64,000 nt of DNA from Luteimonas sp. S4-F44 (GTDB taxonomy: Bacteria > Pseudomonadota > Gammaproteobacteria > Xanthomonadales > Xanthomonadaceae): NCBI RefSeq assembly GCF_022637415.1, contig NZ_CP093340.1, positions 2,356,001-2,420,000 of the forward strand, read 5' to 3'. Shown piece after piece: positions 16,108 to 27,042 of this stretch; position 1 is the first letter of the stretch, and each line of letters begins with the position of its first letter. Both the position numbers and the translations under genes were made by a program. The notes beneath the pieces were generated by a model, which saw only the letters and a program-made list of their open reading frames with translations, was not told the DNA's origin and did not search any database.

Positions 16108-16704
16108 ATGTCGATCGTCGTCCGCGACGTGCAAGCGCACGAGCTGGATTCCATCCTTGAACTCAACAACGCCGCCGGCCCGTCGATCCTGCCGCTGGAT
16201 GCCGCCCGCCTCCGCCGCCTGCACGACACCGCCGAGTACTTCCGCGTCGCCGAGCGCGACGAGGCCATGGTGGGCTTTCTGATCGGCTTCGGCTCGGGCA
16301 GCGGGCACGACAGCAGCAACTACGCCTGGTTCGGCGCGCACTACCCCGAATTCTTCTACATCGACCGCATCGTGGTCGCCAGCCGCCGCCGCGGCGGCGG
16401 CGTCGGGCGGGCGTTCTACGCCGACGTGCAGAGCTATGCCGAGGTCCGCTACCCGCTCCTGACCTGCGAGGTGTTCGTCGAGCACGACAACGACCCGGTG
16501 CGGCTGTTCCACGGCGGCTTCGGCTTCCGCGAGGTCGGCCAGCACGTCATGCCCGGCACAGACCTGCGCGCCTCGATGCTGGTCAAGGACATGTGCAGCT
16601 ATCCGTGGGTGCGCGACACCTACGGCGGCCGGCTGCCCGACACTGCGTGGCTCAGGCCCCGGCAGTTGCCGGCCGGCGCTCCTCTGCCGGGGGTCACCGC
16701 CTGA
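16108..16704 (+). CDS. GNAT family acetyltransferase
   Basis: A 198-residue single-domain GNAT enzyme. Key parts are VVRDVQAHELDSILELN at the start, strand 4 and the acetyl-CoA P-loop FFYIDRIVVASRRRGGGVGRAFYADV (Arg/Gly-rich RRRGGGVGRA is the pyrophosphate-binding loop), then LTCEVFVEHDNDPVRLFHGGFGF as motif B. Substrate unknown. ATG 16108 is preferred to ATG 16096 because GGAG (16098-16101) lies 6 nt before it. The stop overlaps the minC ATG (TGATG), so it is cotranscribed with minCDE; a link to division-site placement is unproven. Confidence 0.85.
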   Translation: MSIVVRDVQAHELDSILELNNAAGPSILPLDAARLRRLHDTAEYFRVAERDEAMVGFLIGFGSGSGHDSSNYAWFGAHYPEFFYIDRIVVASRRRGGGVGRAFYADVQSYAEVRYPLLTCEVFVEHDNDPVRLFHGGFGFREVGQHVMPGTDLRASMLVKDMCSYPWVRDTYGGRLPDTAWLRPRQLPAGAPLPGVTA

Positions 16705-17498
16705 TGGCCAGCCAGCCCGCGCCCGCACCGGCGGCCGATTTCGAGCCGGCCGGCGAACTGAAGATCGGCCAGGTCGGCATCGCCAATCTGCGCATCCGCA
16801 CCCTCGACGTCGCCCGGCTGGGCGAGGAGATGCGCAGCCGCGTGACTCGCGCGCCCAAGCTGTTCGAGCGGGCGGCGGTGATCCTCGATTTTGGCGGCCT
16901 GCCCGCGACCCCGGACCCGGCGACCGCACAGGCGCTCATCGACGCGCTGCGCGAGGCCGGCGCGCTGCCGGTCGCGCTGGCCTGGGGCAGCAGCGACAAC
17001 GCGCTGCTCGCCCAGGCGCTCGGCCTGCCGCTGCTGTCGAAATTCCGCGTCCAGTACGAAAACGCGGACGCCGCCGCTGTGCCCGCCCCGCCCCCGGCCC
17101 CTCCGCGCGCAGCGCCCGCCCCGGCCGCACCAGCCACCCCGCCGCCGGCGCCCGCCCAGGCGGCCGCCGAACCGGGGCTGATGCAGACCTCGGCGGTGCG
17201 CTCGGGCCAGCAGCTCTACGCCCGCAACCGCGACCTGACGGTGATGTCGCAGGTCGGTGCCGGTGCCGAGGTCATCGCAGACGGCTCGATCCACATCTAC
17301 GGCCCACTGCGCGGTCGTGCGCTGGCCGGCGCCCAGGGCAACCGCAATGCCCGCATCTTCTGCCGCAGCTTCCATGCCGAACTGGTCGCCGTGGCGGGGC
17401 AGTACAAGGTGCTGGAAGATATTCCACGAGAACTCCACGGCAAGGCTGTCCAGGTCTGGCTGGAGCATGAAGAACTCAAGATCGCCGCACTCGAGTGA
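16704..17498 (+). CDS. minC: Septum site-determining protein MinC
   Basis: A 264-residue MinC, the FtsZ-ring inhibitor recruited to the membrane by MinD. The N-terminal FtsZ-binding domain spans about 17-115 (LKIGQVGIANLRIRTLDV, AAVILDFGGLP). A Pro/Ala-rich linker of about 45 residues follows. The C-terminal beta-helix domain (about 160-264) carries MQTSAVRSGQQLYARNRDLTV and the MinD-binding RGRALAGAQGN region. First gene of minCDE, 25 nt before minD, and coupled to the upstream GNAT gene. Confidence 0.96.
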   Translation: MASQPAPAPAADFEPAGELKIGQVGIANLRIRTLDVARLGEEMRSRVTRAPKLFERAAVILDFGGLPATPDPATAQALIDALREAGALPVALAWGSSDNALLAQALGLPLLSKFRVQYENADAAAVPAPPPAPPRAAPAPAAPATPPPAPAQAAAEPGLMQTSAVRSGQQLYARNRDLTVMSQVGAGAEVIADGSIHIYGPLRGRALAGAQGNRNARIFCRSFHAELVAVAGQYKVLEDIPRELHGKAVQVWLEHEELKIAALE

Positions 17499-17523
17499 CG
17501 GCGGCACACCCAGGAGACGTGTT

Positions 17524-18333
17524 TTGGCAGAAATCATCGTAGTCACATCGGGCAAGGGCGGGGTCGGCAAGACCACCACCAGCGCCAGCATCGCCAGCGG
17601 GCTGGCCCGGCAGGGCAAGCGCACCGCGGTCGTCGACTTCGACGTCGGCCTGCGCAATCTCGACCTGATCATGGGCTGCGAGCGCCGCGTGGTGTACGAC
17701 CTGGTCAACGTCGTCCAGGGTGAGGCCTCGCTCAAGCAGGCGCTGATCAAGGACAAGCGTTTCGACAACCTCTATGTGCTCGCCGCCTCGCAGACCCGCG
17801 ACAAGGACGCGCTGACCAAGGAGGGTGTGGAGCGGGTGCTTAAGGAACTCGCTGACGACGGCTTCGACTTCGTGATCTGCGACTCGCCGGCCGGCATCGA
17901 GAAAGGCGCGTTCCTGGCGATGTACTTCGCCGACCGCGCGATCGTGGTGGTCAATCCCGAGGTCTCCTCGGTGCGCGACTCCGACCGCGTCATCGGCCTG
18001 CTGCAGTCCAAGACCCGGCGCGCCGAGTCGGGCGAGCGTGTGCAGGAACACCTGCTGCTGACCCGCTACAGCCCGACCCGCGTGGAAAGCGGCGAGATGC
18101 TGTCGATTGCCGACGTCGAAGAGGTGCTGGGGCTCAAGACCATCGGGGTGATCCCCGAATCGGGCGACGTGCTCAACGCGTCCAACAAGGGCGAGCCGGT
18201 GATTCTCGACGCCCAGTCGATCGCCGGCCAGGCCTACGACGATGCGGTCGCGCGACTGCTCGGCCAGGAGCGCCCGCTGCGCTTCACCACCACGGAGAAG
18301 AAGGGCTTCTTCAGCAAGCTGTTCGGAGGTTGA
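17524..18333 (+). CDS. minD: Septum site-determining ATPase MinD
   Basis: A 269-residue MinD ATPase that dimerises on the membrane with ATP, recruits MinC and is released by MinE. The deviant Walker A is [11 protein letters not shown] with signature Lys11 and P-loop Lys16; switch regions [16 protein letters not shown] and CDSPAGIE follow. The C-terminal amphipathic membrane-targeting helix is [11 protein letters not shown]. Translation most likely starts at TTG 17524: AGGAG is 7 nt upstream and the next codons give [15 protein letters not shown], the standard start. The TGA overlaps the first possible ATG of minE. Confidence 0.97.
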   Translation: MAEIIVVTSGKGGVGKTTTSASIASGLARQGKRTAVVDFDVGLRNLDLIMGCERRVVYDLVNVVQGEASLKQALIKDKRFDNLYVLAASQTRDKDALTKEGVERVLKELADDGFDFVICDSPAGIEKGAFLAMYFADRAIVVVNPEVSSVRDSDRVIGLLQSKTRRAESGERVQEHLLLTRYSPTRVESGEMLSIADVEEVLGLKTIGVIPESGDVLNASNKGEPVILDAQSIAGQAYDDAVARLLGQERPLRFTTTEKKGFFSKLFGG

Positions 18334-18335
18334 TG

Positions 18336-18599
18336 ATGGCCCTGTTCGATTTCCTCAAGCCCAAAAAGAACACCGCGACGATCGCCAAGGACCGCCTGCG
18401 CATCATCGTGGCCCAGGAGCGGACCAGCCGCAACGCGCCCGATTATCTGCCGTTGCTGCAGCGCGAATTGCTCGAAGTGATCCGCAAGTACGTCAGCATC
18501 GATGTCGATGCGGTCAAGGTGGACCTGGTCAAGGACGGCGACAACGACGTGCTCGACATCTCGGTCGCCCTGCCCGACGAGCGCATCACCCCGGCCTGA
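18336..18599 (+). CDS. minE: Cell division topological specificity factor MinE
   Basis: An 87-residue MinE. The N-terminal membrane- and MinD-binding region reads [20 protein letters not shown] then [13 protein letters not shown], and the topological specificity domain begins at [18 protein letters not shown]. MinE drives the Min oscillation by stimulating MinD ATPase at the membrane. There are two adjacent ATGs (18333, 18336); the second has better spacing from GGAGG (18325-18329). Last gene of minCDE. Confidence 0.96.
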   Translation: MALFDFLKPKKNTATIAKDRLRIIVAQERTSRNAPDYLPLLQRELLEVIRKYVSIDVDAVKVDLVKDGDNDVLDISVALPDERITPA

Positions 18600-18605
18600 G
18601 CCGCC

Positions 18606-19133
18606 GTGCCCTCGTCCCCCGGCGTTTCGGCGACGTCGACTGCGTCGCCGCACACATCTGCCGCGGGCGTGCTGTGCCTGGCCGACATCGGCTTCGAGGC
18701 GCCGACCGCCCTGTTGCAGCGCTATGGGCTGCGGCTGCATCGCATCGCCCCGGGTCTGCCGATTCCCGGCAGCTACTGGGGCGAGAGCGAGGCTGGCATC
18801 ATCGGCACCGACGTGCATGCGCGTGACGACACACCGGTGCATTCGCTGTTGCACGAGGCCTGCCATCTGATCGTGCTGCCGCCCGAGCGCCGGGCGGCGG
18901 TGCATACCGACGCCACCGATTCCGTCGAGGAGGAGGACGCGGCCTGCTATCTGCAGATCGTGCTTGCCCAGTCGCTGCCCGGCGTCGGCAGCGCGCGTCT
19001 GATGGCCGACATGGATGCCTGGGGCTACACCTTCCGGCTGGGCTCGGCGCAGGCCTGGTTCGCGCACGATGCCGAAGATGCGCGCGCGTGGCTGGTTGCG
19101 CGCGGCCTGCTGCCGGCGCCCGTTTCTGGCTGA
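18606..19133 (+). CDS. Putative small metallopeptidase-like protein (HEACH motif)
   Basis: A 175-residue protein I cannot assign to a named family. It has a clear HSLLHEACHLIV helix giving His83-Glu84-x-x-His87, followed after about 20 residues by an acidic run (SVEEEDAACYLQIVLAQ) that could supply the third zinc ligand, the spacing expected of gluzincin-like enzymes. There is no signal peptide, so it should be cytoplasmic. The fold seems to end with a Trp-rich domain (MDAWGYTFRLGSAQAWF). The GTG at 18606 is the first possible start, 6 nt after minE; a second GTG at VLCLADIGF would remove a low-complexity Ser/Thr stretch. It shares the minCDE transcript by position. Confidence 0.72.
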   Translation: MPSSPGVSATSTASPHTSAAGVLCLADIGFEAPTALLQRYGLRLHRIAPGLPIPGSYWGESEAGIIGTDVHARDDTPVHSLLHEACHLIVLPPERRAAVHTDATDSVEEEDAACYLQIVLAQSLPGVGSARLMADMDAWGYTFRLGSAQAWFAHDAEDARAWLVARGLLPAPVSG

Positions 19134-19207
19134 ATAGCGCCGCGGCCGCGGCGTCGCATCGCCCGGTCGTTTGCCTCCGACCGCCACCGCTGGCGGTCCG
19201 TCGTCAC

Positions 19208-19236
19208 TTGCAGCGCTGCAATCGGCGCACTAGCCT
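19208..19236 (+). promoter_or_regulatory. Putative promoter with palindrome, M2 peptidase gene
   Basis: The perfect 14-bp palindrome TTGCAGCGCTGCAA (19208-19221) starts with a -35-like TTGCAG, and TAGCCT (19231-19236) follows after 17 nt as -10. A regulator binding the palindrome would cover the -35. An 8-bp hairpin (19179-19198) lies just upstream and may end the min transcript. Confidence 0.4.
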
Positions 19237-19266
19237 CCCGGTTCCTTCTGTACACCGGACGCCGTC

Positions 19267-21267
19267 GTGACCCATCGCCATGCCCTGCTCGCTCTCGCGG
19301 TCGCCGCGAGCCTGACGCTCGCCGGCTGCAACCGCTCGGCCTCGCCCGACGCCACGACGCCGGCCGCCTCCACGGCGCCCGAGGGCGAGACGGCCGACCA
19401 GTTCATCGCGCGCGTGAACGAGGAGATGCGCACGCTGATGCCGGAACTGACCGCCTCGCAGTGGCTGTCGGCAACCTACATCAACGACGACAGCCAGTTG
19501 CTGGCGGCCAAGTACAACGAGCGCTACCTCGCCCAGCTCAACAGCTGGATCGAGCAGTCGCGCAAGTTCGAAGGCCAGCAGATGTCGCCCGAGACCGCAC
19601 GCGCCATCAACCTGCTCAAGCTCGGCGCCTCGATGCCGCCGCCGCGCAATCCCGAACACCTGGCCGAACTGACCAAGATCGCCTCGAAGATGGAAGGCAC
19701 CTACGGCGCCGGCCAGTACTGCACCGGCGAAGGCGAGGCGCGCAGTTGCCGCCAGCTCGGCCAACTCGAGGACGTGCTGCGCAGCAGCCGCGACTACGAC
19801 GCGCAGCTCGACGCCTGGCAGGGCTGGCACACGATCGCCCAGCCGATGCGCAGCGATTACACGCGCTTCGTCGAACTGGTCAACGAAGGCGCGCGTGACC
19901 TGGGCTTCGCCGATGCCGGCGAGGCCTGGCGTTCGGGCTACGACATGCCGCCGGCCGAACTGGCCGCCGAGACCGATCGCCTGTGGGGCCAGGTCAAGCC
20001 GCTGTACGAACAGCTGCACTGTTACGCGCGCGGACGGCTGGAAGCGCGCTATCCCGGTCGCGGCACGGTCGAGGGCGGGCTGCTGCCCGCCCACCTGCTG
20101 GGCAATATGTGGCAGCAGGACTGGAGCAACCTCTGGGACGTGCTGCAGCCCTACCCCGATGCCGGCGACCTCGACATCACCGGTGCGCTGGAAAAGAACT
20201 ATCACGCGCTGCTCAACGAGCGGATGGTCAAGGAGAACGCGCTGATCGATTCCGATCGCCGCGCCGACATCGCGCACGCCGCGCAGATCGACAACGCCAA
20301 GCGCATGAACGAGCGCGCGCAGGACTTCTACGTCTCGCTCGGCATGCCCAAGCTGCCGGGCAGCTACTGGGCCAAGACCCAGTTCGTCAAACCGCGCGAT
20401 CGCGACGTGGTCTGCCACGCCAGCGCCTGGGACATGGGCGGCAAGATCGACGGCCAGCCGGACGTGCGCACCAAGATGTGCACCAAGCCGAACGAAGAAG
20501 ACTTCACGACGATCTATCACGAGCTCGGCCACGTCTATTACTACCTCGCCTACAACGGCCGCCCGCCGCTGTTCCAGAGCGGCGCGCACGATGGCTTCCA
20601 CGAGGCGATCGGCGACACGATCGTGCTGGCGATGACGCCCAAGTATCTGCAGTCGATCGGCCTGGTCGGCGAACAGCAGCAATCGCAGGCATCGCTGGTC
20701 AATTCGCAGATGCGCATGGCGCTGGCGAAGGTGTCGTTCCTGCCGTTCGGGCTGATGATCGACCGCTGGCGCTGGGGCGTGTTCGACGGCTCGATCACCC
20801 CGGACAACTACAACGCCGCCTGGTGGTCGCTCAAGGCGCAGTACCAGGGCGTGGCCCCGACGACGCCGCGCGGCGAAGACTTCTTCGATGCCGGTGCCAA
20901 GTACCACGTGCCGGGCAACACGCCCTACACGCGCTACTTCCTCTCGCACGTGCTGCAGTTCCAGTTCTACAAGGCGCTGTGCGATGCGTCCGGACACACA
21001 GGCCCGCTGTACGAGTGCAGCTTCTACGGCAACAAGGCGGCCGGTGAGAAGTTCTGGGCGATGCTCGAGAAGGGCAACAGCCAGCCCTGGCAGCAGACCC
21101 TCAAGGAACTGACCGGCGGCGAGACCATGGACGCCGCGCCGGTGCTCGAGTACTTCGCGCCGTTGCAGACCTGGCTCGAGCAGCAGAACGAGGGCCGCAA
21201 CTGCGGCTGGAGCGCACCAACTGCCGCGCAGTCCCCTGCTCCGTCCGCGACACCTGCACGGGGCTGA
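19267..21267 (+). CDS. M2 family peptidyl-dipeptidase lipoprotein (ACE-like)
   Basis: A 666-residue homologue of angiotensin-converting enzyme. The start is GTG 19267, giving a lipoprotein signal ending LTLAGC (Cys20-21 region), so the enzyme is periplasmic and lipid-anchored. The zinc site is TIYHELGHVYYYLAYNG with His418, Glu419 and His422; the third ligand is Glu446 in DGFHEAIGDT. The catalytic domain fills residues about 45-640, with GMPKLPGSYWAK and PGNTPYTRYFLSH as in bacterial M2 enzymes such as that of Xanthomonas citri. It removes C-terminal dipeptides from oligopeptides. It stands alone, with its own promoter and a repeat-rich gap behind it. Confidence 0.94.
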   Translation: MTHRHALLALAVAASLTLAGCNRSASPDATTPAASTAPEGETADQFIARVNEEMRTLMPELTASQWLSATYINDDSQLLAAKYNERYLAQLNSWIEQSRKFEGQQMSPETARAINLLKLGASMPPPRNPEHLAELTKIASKMEGTYGAGQYCTGEGEARSCRQLGQLEDVLRSSRDYDAQLDAWQGWHTIAQPMRSDYTRFVELVNEGARDLGFADAGEAWRSGYDMPPAELAAETDRLWGQVKPLYEQLHCYARGRLEARYPGRGTVEGGLLPAHLLGNMWQQDWSNLWDVLQPYPDAGDLDITGALEKNYHALLNERMVKENALIDSDRRADIAHAAQIDNAKRMNERAQDFYVSLGMPKLPGSYWAKTQFVKPRDRDVVCHASAWDMGGKIDGQPDVRTKMCTKPNEEDFTTIYHELGHVYYYLAYNGRPPLFQSGAHDGFHEAIGDTIVLAMTPKYLQSIGLVGEQQQSQASLVNSQMRMALAKVSFLPFGLMIDRWRWGVFDGSITPDNYNAAWWSLKAQYQGVAPTTPRGEDFFDAGAKYHVPGNTPYTRYFLSHVLQFQFYKALCDASGHTGPLYECSFYGNKAAGEKFWAMLEKGNSQPWQQTLKELTGGETMDAAPVLEYFAPLQTWLEQQNEGRNCGWSAPTAAQSPAPSATPARG

Positions 21268-21327
21268 GGGCTTTACTTCGGACAGGCAGCCGCCTGTCGG
21301 CCAGTAGCCGCTTTTCCCTCGGTCAAG

Positions 21328-21390
21328 GCCACGCGAAGCACGCGTGGCGTTCGCATGGATGCGCGGCAATGCCGCGCACGCCATCCATGC
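21328..21390. repeat. Two-hairpin repeat, copy A
   Basis: Hairpin 1 (21328-21348) is an 8-bp stem GCCACGCG/CGCGTGGC closing the loop AAGCA. After GTTC comes hairpin 2 (21353-21390): outer 9-bp stem GCATGGATG/CATCCATGC with an inner stem CGCGGC/GCCGCG around AAT. Copy B has the same design with different, compensating stem bases. Confidence 0.7.
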
Positions 21391-21442
21391 TCACCCTGCC
21401 TTGACTCGGGCGCGCGCCCGTTCCGCTTCGCGGATCGGTCCG

Positions 21443-21502
21443 GCCCGGCGAAGCACGCCGGGCGTTCACCCGCTTGCGCGGCATGCCGCGCAGCAAAGCG
21501 GG
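21443..21502. repeat. Two-hairpin repeat, copy B
   Basis: Hairpin 1 (21443-21463) is GCCCGGCG/CGCCGGGC around the same loop AAGCA as copy A. After GTTCA comes hairpin 2 (21469-21502): outer stem CCCGCTT/AAGCGGG and inner stem GCGCGGC/GCCGCGC around AT. Stem changes relative to copy A keep the pairing, which argues for selected structure. Confidence 0.7.
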
Positions 21503-21577
21503 CTGCGGACGTACACCGCCCGACCTCGGATAGCGGCAAAGTCGCCCGTTGGAAAAAGTCCCGCGCCTTCGGTCTCT

Positions 21578-21635
21578 AAAACCGGGGTCAGAGTGCAATT
21601 TTCGCGATGCGAAATTGCACTCTGACCCCGGTTTT
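21578..21635. repeat. Long palindrome, probable bidirectional terminator
   Basis: Two perfect 23-nt arms (21578-21600 and 21613-21635) begin AAAACCGGGG and end CCCCGGTTTT; pairing continues inward (TTTCGC/GCGAAA) with a single extra T. The core GGGGTCAGAGTGCAATT resembles inverted repeats I associate with REP-type elements in related genomes. Each strand ends in a T tract after a GC-rich stem, ideal for terminating both convergent transcripts. Confidence 0.75.
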
Positions 21636-21715
21636 GGACCCTGCTACAACGGGTCGGTCGGCGCGATCGGCGCGGCCTCGCGCACAGGACCTGCGGGCGG
21701 TGCGCCGCGTGCGAG

Positions 21716-22906
21716 CTAGGCGCGCCAGAACAGCCAGCCCAGCAGCATGAAGCCGGCCGAGGTAACAGCCAACGCGCGCGGATGCGAGCTGACCAGCGGC
21801 GACAGCAGGCCCGCGGCGACCGCATTGAGAACCAGGCCGACAAAGGCCTGCAGCGATGACGCCGAGCCGCGCTGGCGCGGATACATGTCCAGCACCGCGA
21901 GCGTGAGGATCGGGAACACCAGCGCGATACCGAACGAGTTGAGCATCATCGGCAGCACCGCCCAGGGCACCGCCGGCTGGTCGACCAGCAGGTTGTAGCC
22001 GAGGTTGGCGACCATCGCCACGCCACTGCAGGCAAAGCCGATGTTCGCCAGCCGCGGCCCGCTGATCCGCCCCGCCGCCCGCCCCGATACCCAGGCGCCC
22101 AGCATCATGCCGGTGATCATCGGGATGAAAAACCAGCCGAACTGGCGCTCGTTGAGGCGCAGCACGTCGATGACGAACACCGGTGTCGAGGCGATGTACA
22201 GAAACAGCGCCGAGAAGTTGAACGCGCCGGCCACAGCGATGCGCTGGAACCGCCGGTTGGCGGCGATCGCCGCATAGCCGCGCAACAGACGCGCGGGCGC
22301 CAGCGAGATGCGCGCCTCGGCCGGATGGGTCTCCGGCAACCGGCGCCAACACACCACCAGCAGCACCAGCGAGAACGCGACCAGGAACCAGAAGATCAGC
22401 GGCCAGCGCCCCCAGCCGAGCAGCCAGCCGCCGATGACCGGCGCGATCGCCGGCGCGATGCTGAAGATCATCGACACCTGGCTCATCAGCCGCTGCGCAT
22501 CGTCGCCATGCAGCACGTCGCGGATCACCGCGCGTCCGACGATCAGGCCCACACCCGCCGACAGCCCCTGCAAGGCACGGAATGCCAACAGCGCGCCGAG
22601 GCTGGTCGACAGCGCGCAACCGATCGACGCGACGACGAACACCGACAAGCCGCCCAGGATCACCCGCCGCCGCCCGAGTGCGTCCGACAGCGGTCCATGC
22701 ACGATGCTCATCAGTGCATAAGCGATGAGATATATCGAGATGGTCTGCTGCATCGCCGCCGCATCCGCGCCCAGGTCCACACCGATCGCCGGGAACGCCG
22801 GAAAGATGGTGTCGATCGAGAACGGGCCGAACATCGCCAGTCCCGCGAGCAGCAGGGTCAGCAGGCGGATCGGAACCTGGGGCGACGGCGATGGCGTCAC
22901 GGCCAT
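21716..22906 (-). CDS. Bcr/CflA family multidrug efflux MFS transporter
   Basis: A 396-residue 12-TM major facilitator of the Bcr/CflA type (drug:H+ antiporter-1), exporting bicyclomycin, chloramphenicol or similar compounds. The early FGPFSIDTIFPAFPAI matches the family's first helix signature (normally DMYLPALP). Motif A is GPLSDALGRRRVILGGL after TM2, with RALQGLSAGVGLIVGRAVIRD (motif C-like region) in TM4-5 and a central loop RRLPETHPAEAR. Start at the ATG of AVTPSPSPQ (22904-22906) is uncertain; an ATG 18 nt upstream is in frame and neither has a strong ribosome binding site. It converges on the repeat region. Confidence 0.9.
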   Translation of the reverse strand: MAVTPSPSPQVPIRLLTLLLAGLAMFGPFSIDTIFPAFPAIGVDLGADAAAMQQTISIYLIAYALMSIVHGPLSDALGRRRVILGGLSVFVVASIGCALSTSLGALLAFRALQGLSAGVGLIVGRAVIRDVLHGDDAQRLMSQVSMIFSIAPAIAPVIGGWLLGWGRWPLIFWFLVAFSLVLLVVCWRRLPETHPAEARISLAPARLLRGYAAIAANRRFQRIAVAGAFNFSALFLYIASTPVFVIDVLRLNERQFGWFFIPMITGMMLGAWVSGRAAGRISGPRLANIGFACSGVAMVANLGYNLLVDQPAVPWAVLPMMLNSFGIALVFPILTLAVLDMYPRQRGSASSLQAFVGLVLNAVAAGLLSPLVSSHPRALAVTSAGFMLLGWLFWRA

Positions 22907-23251
22907 CGCCGGACGCCCACGCATGGACAGGCGCGCATAGACAAGACGGTCACAAGAGGGCCGCGCAGCATAACAACGCGTCGGTGACCACAGCGCCGGA
23001 CGCAGCGTTCCCTGCATGGCGTGCGCGCCCCCTGGCCGCGCCGCCGCGCGCGCCGTGCACACCAAACGGCCACGACAGCAGGCCATCCCTCACCTCCGCA
23101 CGCCCGGCACAGCGACGCCAGGCGCGTGAAGCGTTGCGGGGCACTGGCGCATCCGCAGGCCGGGGTCGACACCCGCACGGCCACGTCCGCGACGCGACAC
23201 CGAGTCCGGGCGTGCGCGACCTCGCCGCAAACCGCCCGAGCGGGCGCAGTC
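22907..23251. other. Intergenic stretch without recognisable gene
   Basis: A 345-bp gap between the efflux pump start and the stop of a small minus-strand gene. Open frames here are Arg/Ala-rich GC artefacts. A small hairpin CGCCCG/CGGGCG (23233-23246) directly behind the small gene could act as a weak terminator. Confidence 0.6.
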
Positions 23252-23581
23252 CTAGAGCCGTTCGACCGCGCTGGCCCGGATCAGGACCTCGTCCTGGTCG
23301 AAGCGCGCCTCCAGCGTGGCGCGGTAGGCGGCCCACCAGACGCGGTCGAGCCGGCCGGACATGACCTCGACCGGCACCCCCTCGTCGCGCTGCACCTCGC
23401 CGCCCGGGTCTTCCCAGGCGCCGGCGGCCGGCGCGCGCACGAATGCGGTGGCGCCGCCGAAACGTGCGCTGAGTTCGTCGCGCACCGCATCCAGCATCGC
23501 GCGCGGCCACCGCTGGCCATCGGCGCCGCGCAGTGGCAGCAAGAGCTGGACGAGCGTGCACGGGGGCGGCGCTGCGGACAT
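23252..23581 (-). CDS. Small hypothetical protein
   Basis: A 109-residue soluble protein I do not recognise. Composition is normal for a folded protein: a hydrophobic first strand (CTLVQLLLPLRG), a helix with AMLDAVRDELSARFGG, ATAFVRAPAAGAWED, then VMSGRLDRVWWAAYRATLEARFDQDEVLIRAS. The alternation suggests a ferredoxin-like alpha-beta fold. No signal or catalytic motif is visible. It is divergent from the glycine riboswitch and gcvP. Confidence 0.6.
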   Translation of the reverse strand: MSAAPPPCTLVQLLLPLRGADGQRWPRAMLDAVRDELSARFGGATAFVRAPAAGAWEDPGGEVQRDEGVPVEVMSGRLDRVWWAAYRATLEARFDQDEVLIRASAVERL

Positions 23582-23673
23582 GGTCGGACATCGGGCTGCA
23601 GGAACGGCCGCAGGATCGCCGTGGCGTCATGCAACCGGCGTCACGCCCCGCCCGGCCGGGCGCATGAGCGCGG

Positions 23674-23679
23674 TATAAT
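23674..23679 (+). promoter_or_regulatory. -10 element of the gcvP transcript
   Basis: A perfect TATAAT lies about 20 nt upstream of the first riboswitch helix, so the transcript would begin just before the aptamer. The -35 is not clear. Confidence 0.65.
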
Positions 23680-23697
23680 CGGTGCGCTGCAACCAAC

Positions 23698-23864
23698 CGG
23701 TGGGAGAAGCGGGTCCGCCCCGCTGCCGAAGGCGCAACGCCCGTAATCGCTCAGGCCCACGTACTGCCGGCGGGAAAACTCTGGAGAGACCGGTTCGATC
23801 CGGCGCCGAAGGTGCATGGGGACGCGTCAACCCCCGAACTCTCAGGCAAAAGGACAGAGGGGCA
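23698..23864 (+). promoter_or_regulatory. Tandem glycine riboswitch (gcvT element)
   Basis: Two consecutive glycine aptamers. Aptamer 1 has GGTGGGAGA, the core GCCGAAGG, and closes with TCAGGC (about 23698-23768). Aptamer 2 has CTCTGGAGAGACC, a second GCCGAAGG (23803 region), and ends CTCTCAGGCAAAAGGACAGAGG (split here by helices). Both cores and the short linker match the cooperative two-aptamer class. It lies in the leader of gcvP, so glycine should switch on glycine cleavage. The expression platform lies between 23865 and the gcvP start; I see no terminator there, so control may act on translation. Confidence 0.95.
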
Positions 23865-23960
23865 CGAGGAAGGCCGGCGCCTTCCGTCGCCGCATGCCGT
23901 CCCCGGCGCGGCGCGGCATCCGTCGGCCCGCCGCCCCTGCCGCCCTACCGGATGCCCGCC

Positions 23961-26840
<2,880 letters not shown>

Positions 26841-26861
26841 GCGCGGCCCCGTTGCACCGAC

Positions 26862-26899
26862 GCGATCCCGGGCGCGATGCCCGGGATCGCTGTTTTTCC
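26862..26899 (+). terminator. Rho-independent terminator of gcvP
   Basis: A perfect 12-bp stem (GCGATCCCGGGC/GCCCGGGATCGC), 5-nt loop and the tail TGTTTTTCC, starting 21 nt after the gcvP stop. Confidence 0.9.
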
Positions 26900-27042
26900 G
26901 AACCGAAAAACCACCTTCCCCGCGATCTGGCCGAGGAACAACCATTTCGACACGCCACGCGCGCTGTCGTCGCGCAATTGGGTGGCGATCTGCCGCGCCA
27001 GCGTGGCCAGCACGCATCACTGAAGCCGCCCAGCTGATCAGT

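Larger units (their letters stand above)
21268..21715. other. Repeat-rich convergent intergenic region
   Basis: A 448-bp gap between the M2 peptidase (+) and the efflux pump (-). I see no gene in it. It contains two related pairs of hairpins (21328-21390 and 21443-21502) and a long near-perfect palindrome (21578-21635), listed separately. Confidence 0.8.

Noticed and set aside
21268..21715. CRISPR array or insertion sequence in the repeat region
   Set aside because: Only two copies of the hairpin unit with diverged stems, no regular spacers, no transposase and no target-site duplication.
22897..23184. Minus-strand 95-codon frame in the gap behind the efflux gene
   Set aside because: Cys/Arg-rich with no fold-like pattern and no ribosome binding site; typical GC artefact.
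23682..23960. Extension of gcvP through the riboswitch (frame is open)
   Set aside because: The added residues coincide with the aptamer RNA and do not resemble P proteins; the family start is at 23961.
26841..27013. Minus-strand peptide with ordinary composition (ATQLRDDSARGVSKWLFLGQ) in the gcvP-GT2 gap
   Set aside because: It looks protein-like for about 40 residues, but the frame runs through the gcvP terminator hairpin into gcvP antisense and has no Shine-Dalgarno. It could be a remnant; evidence is too thin to call a gene.
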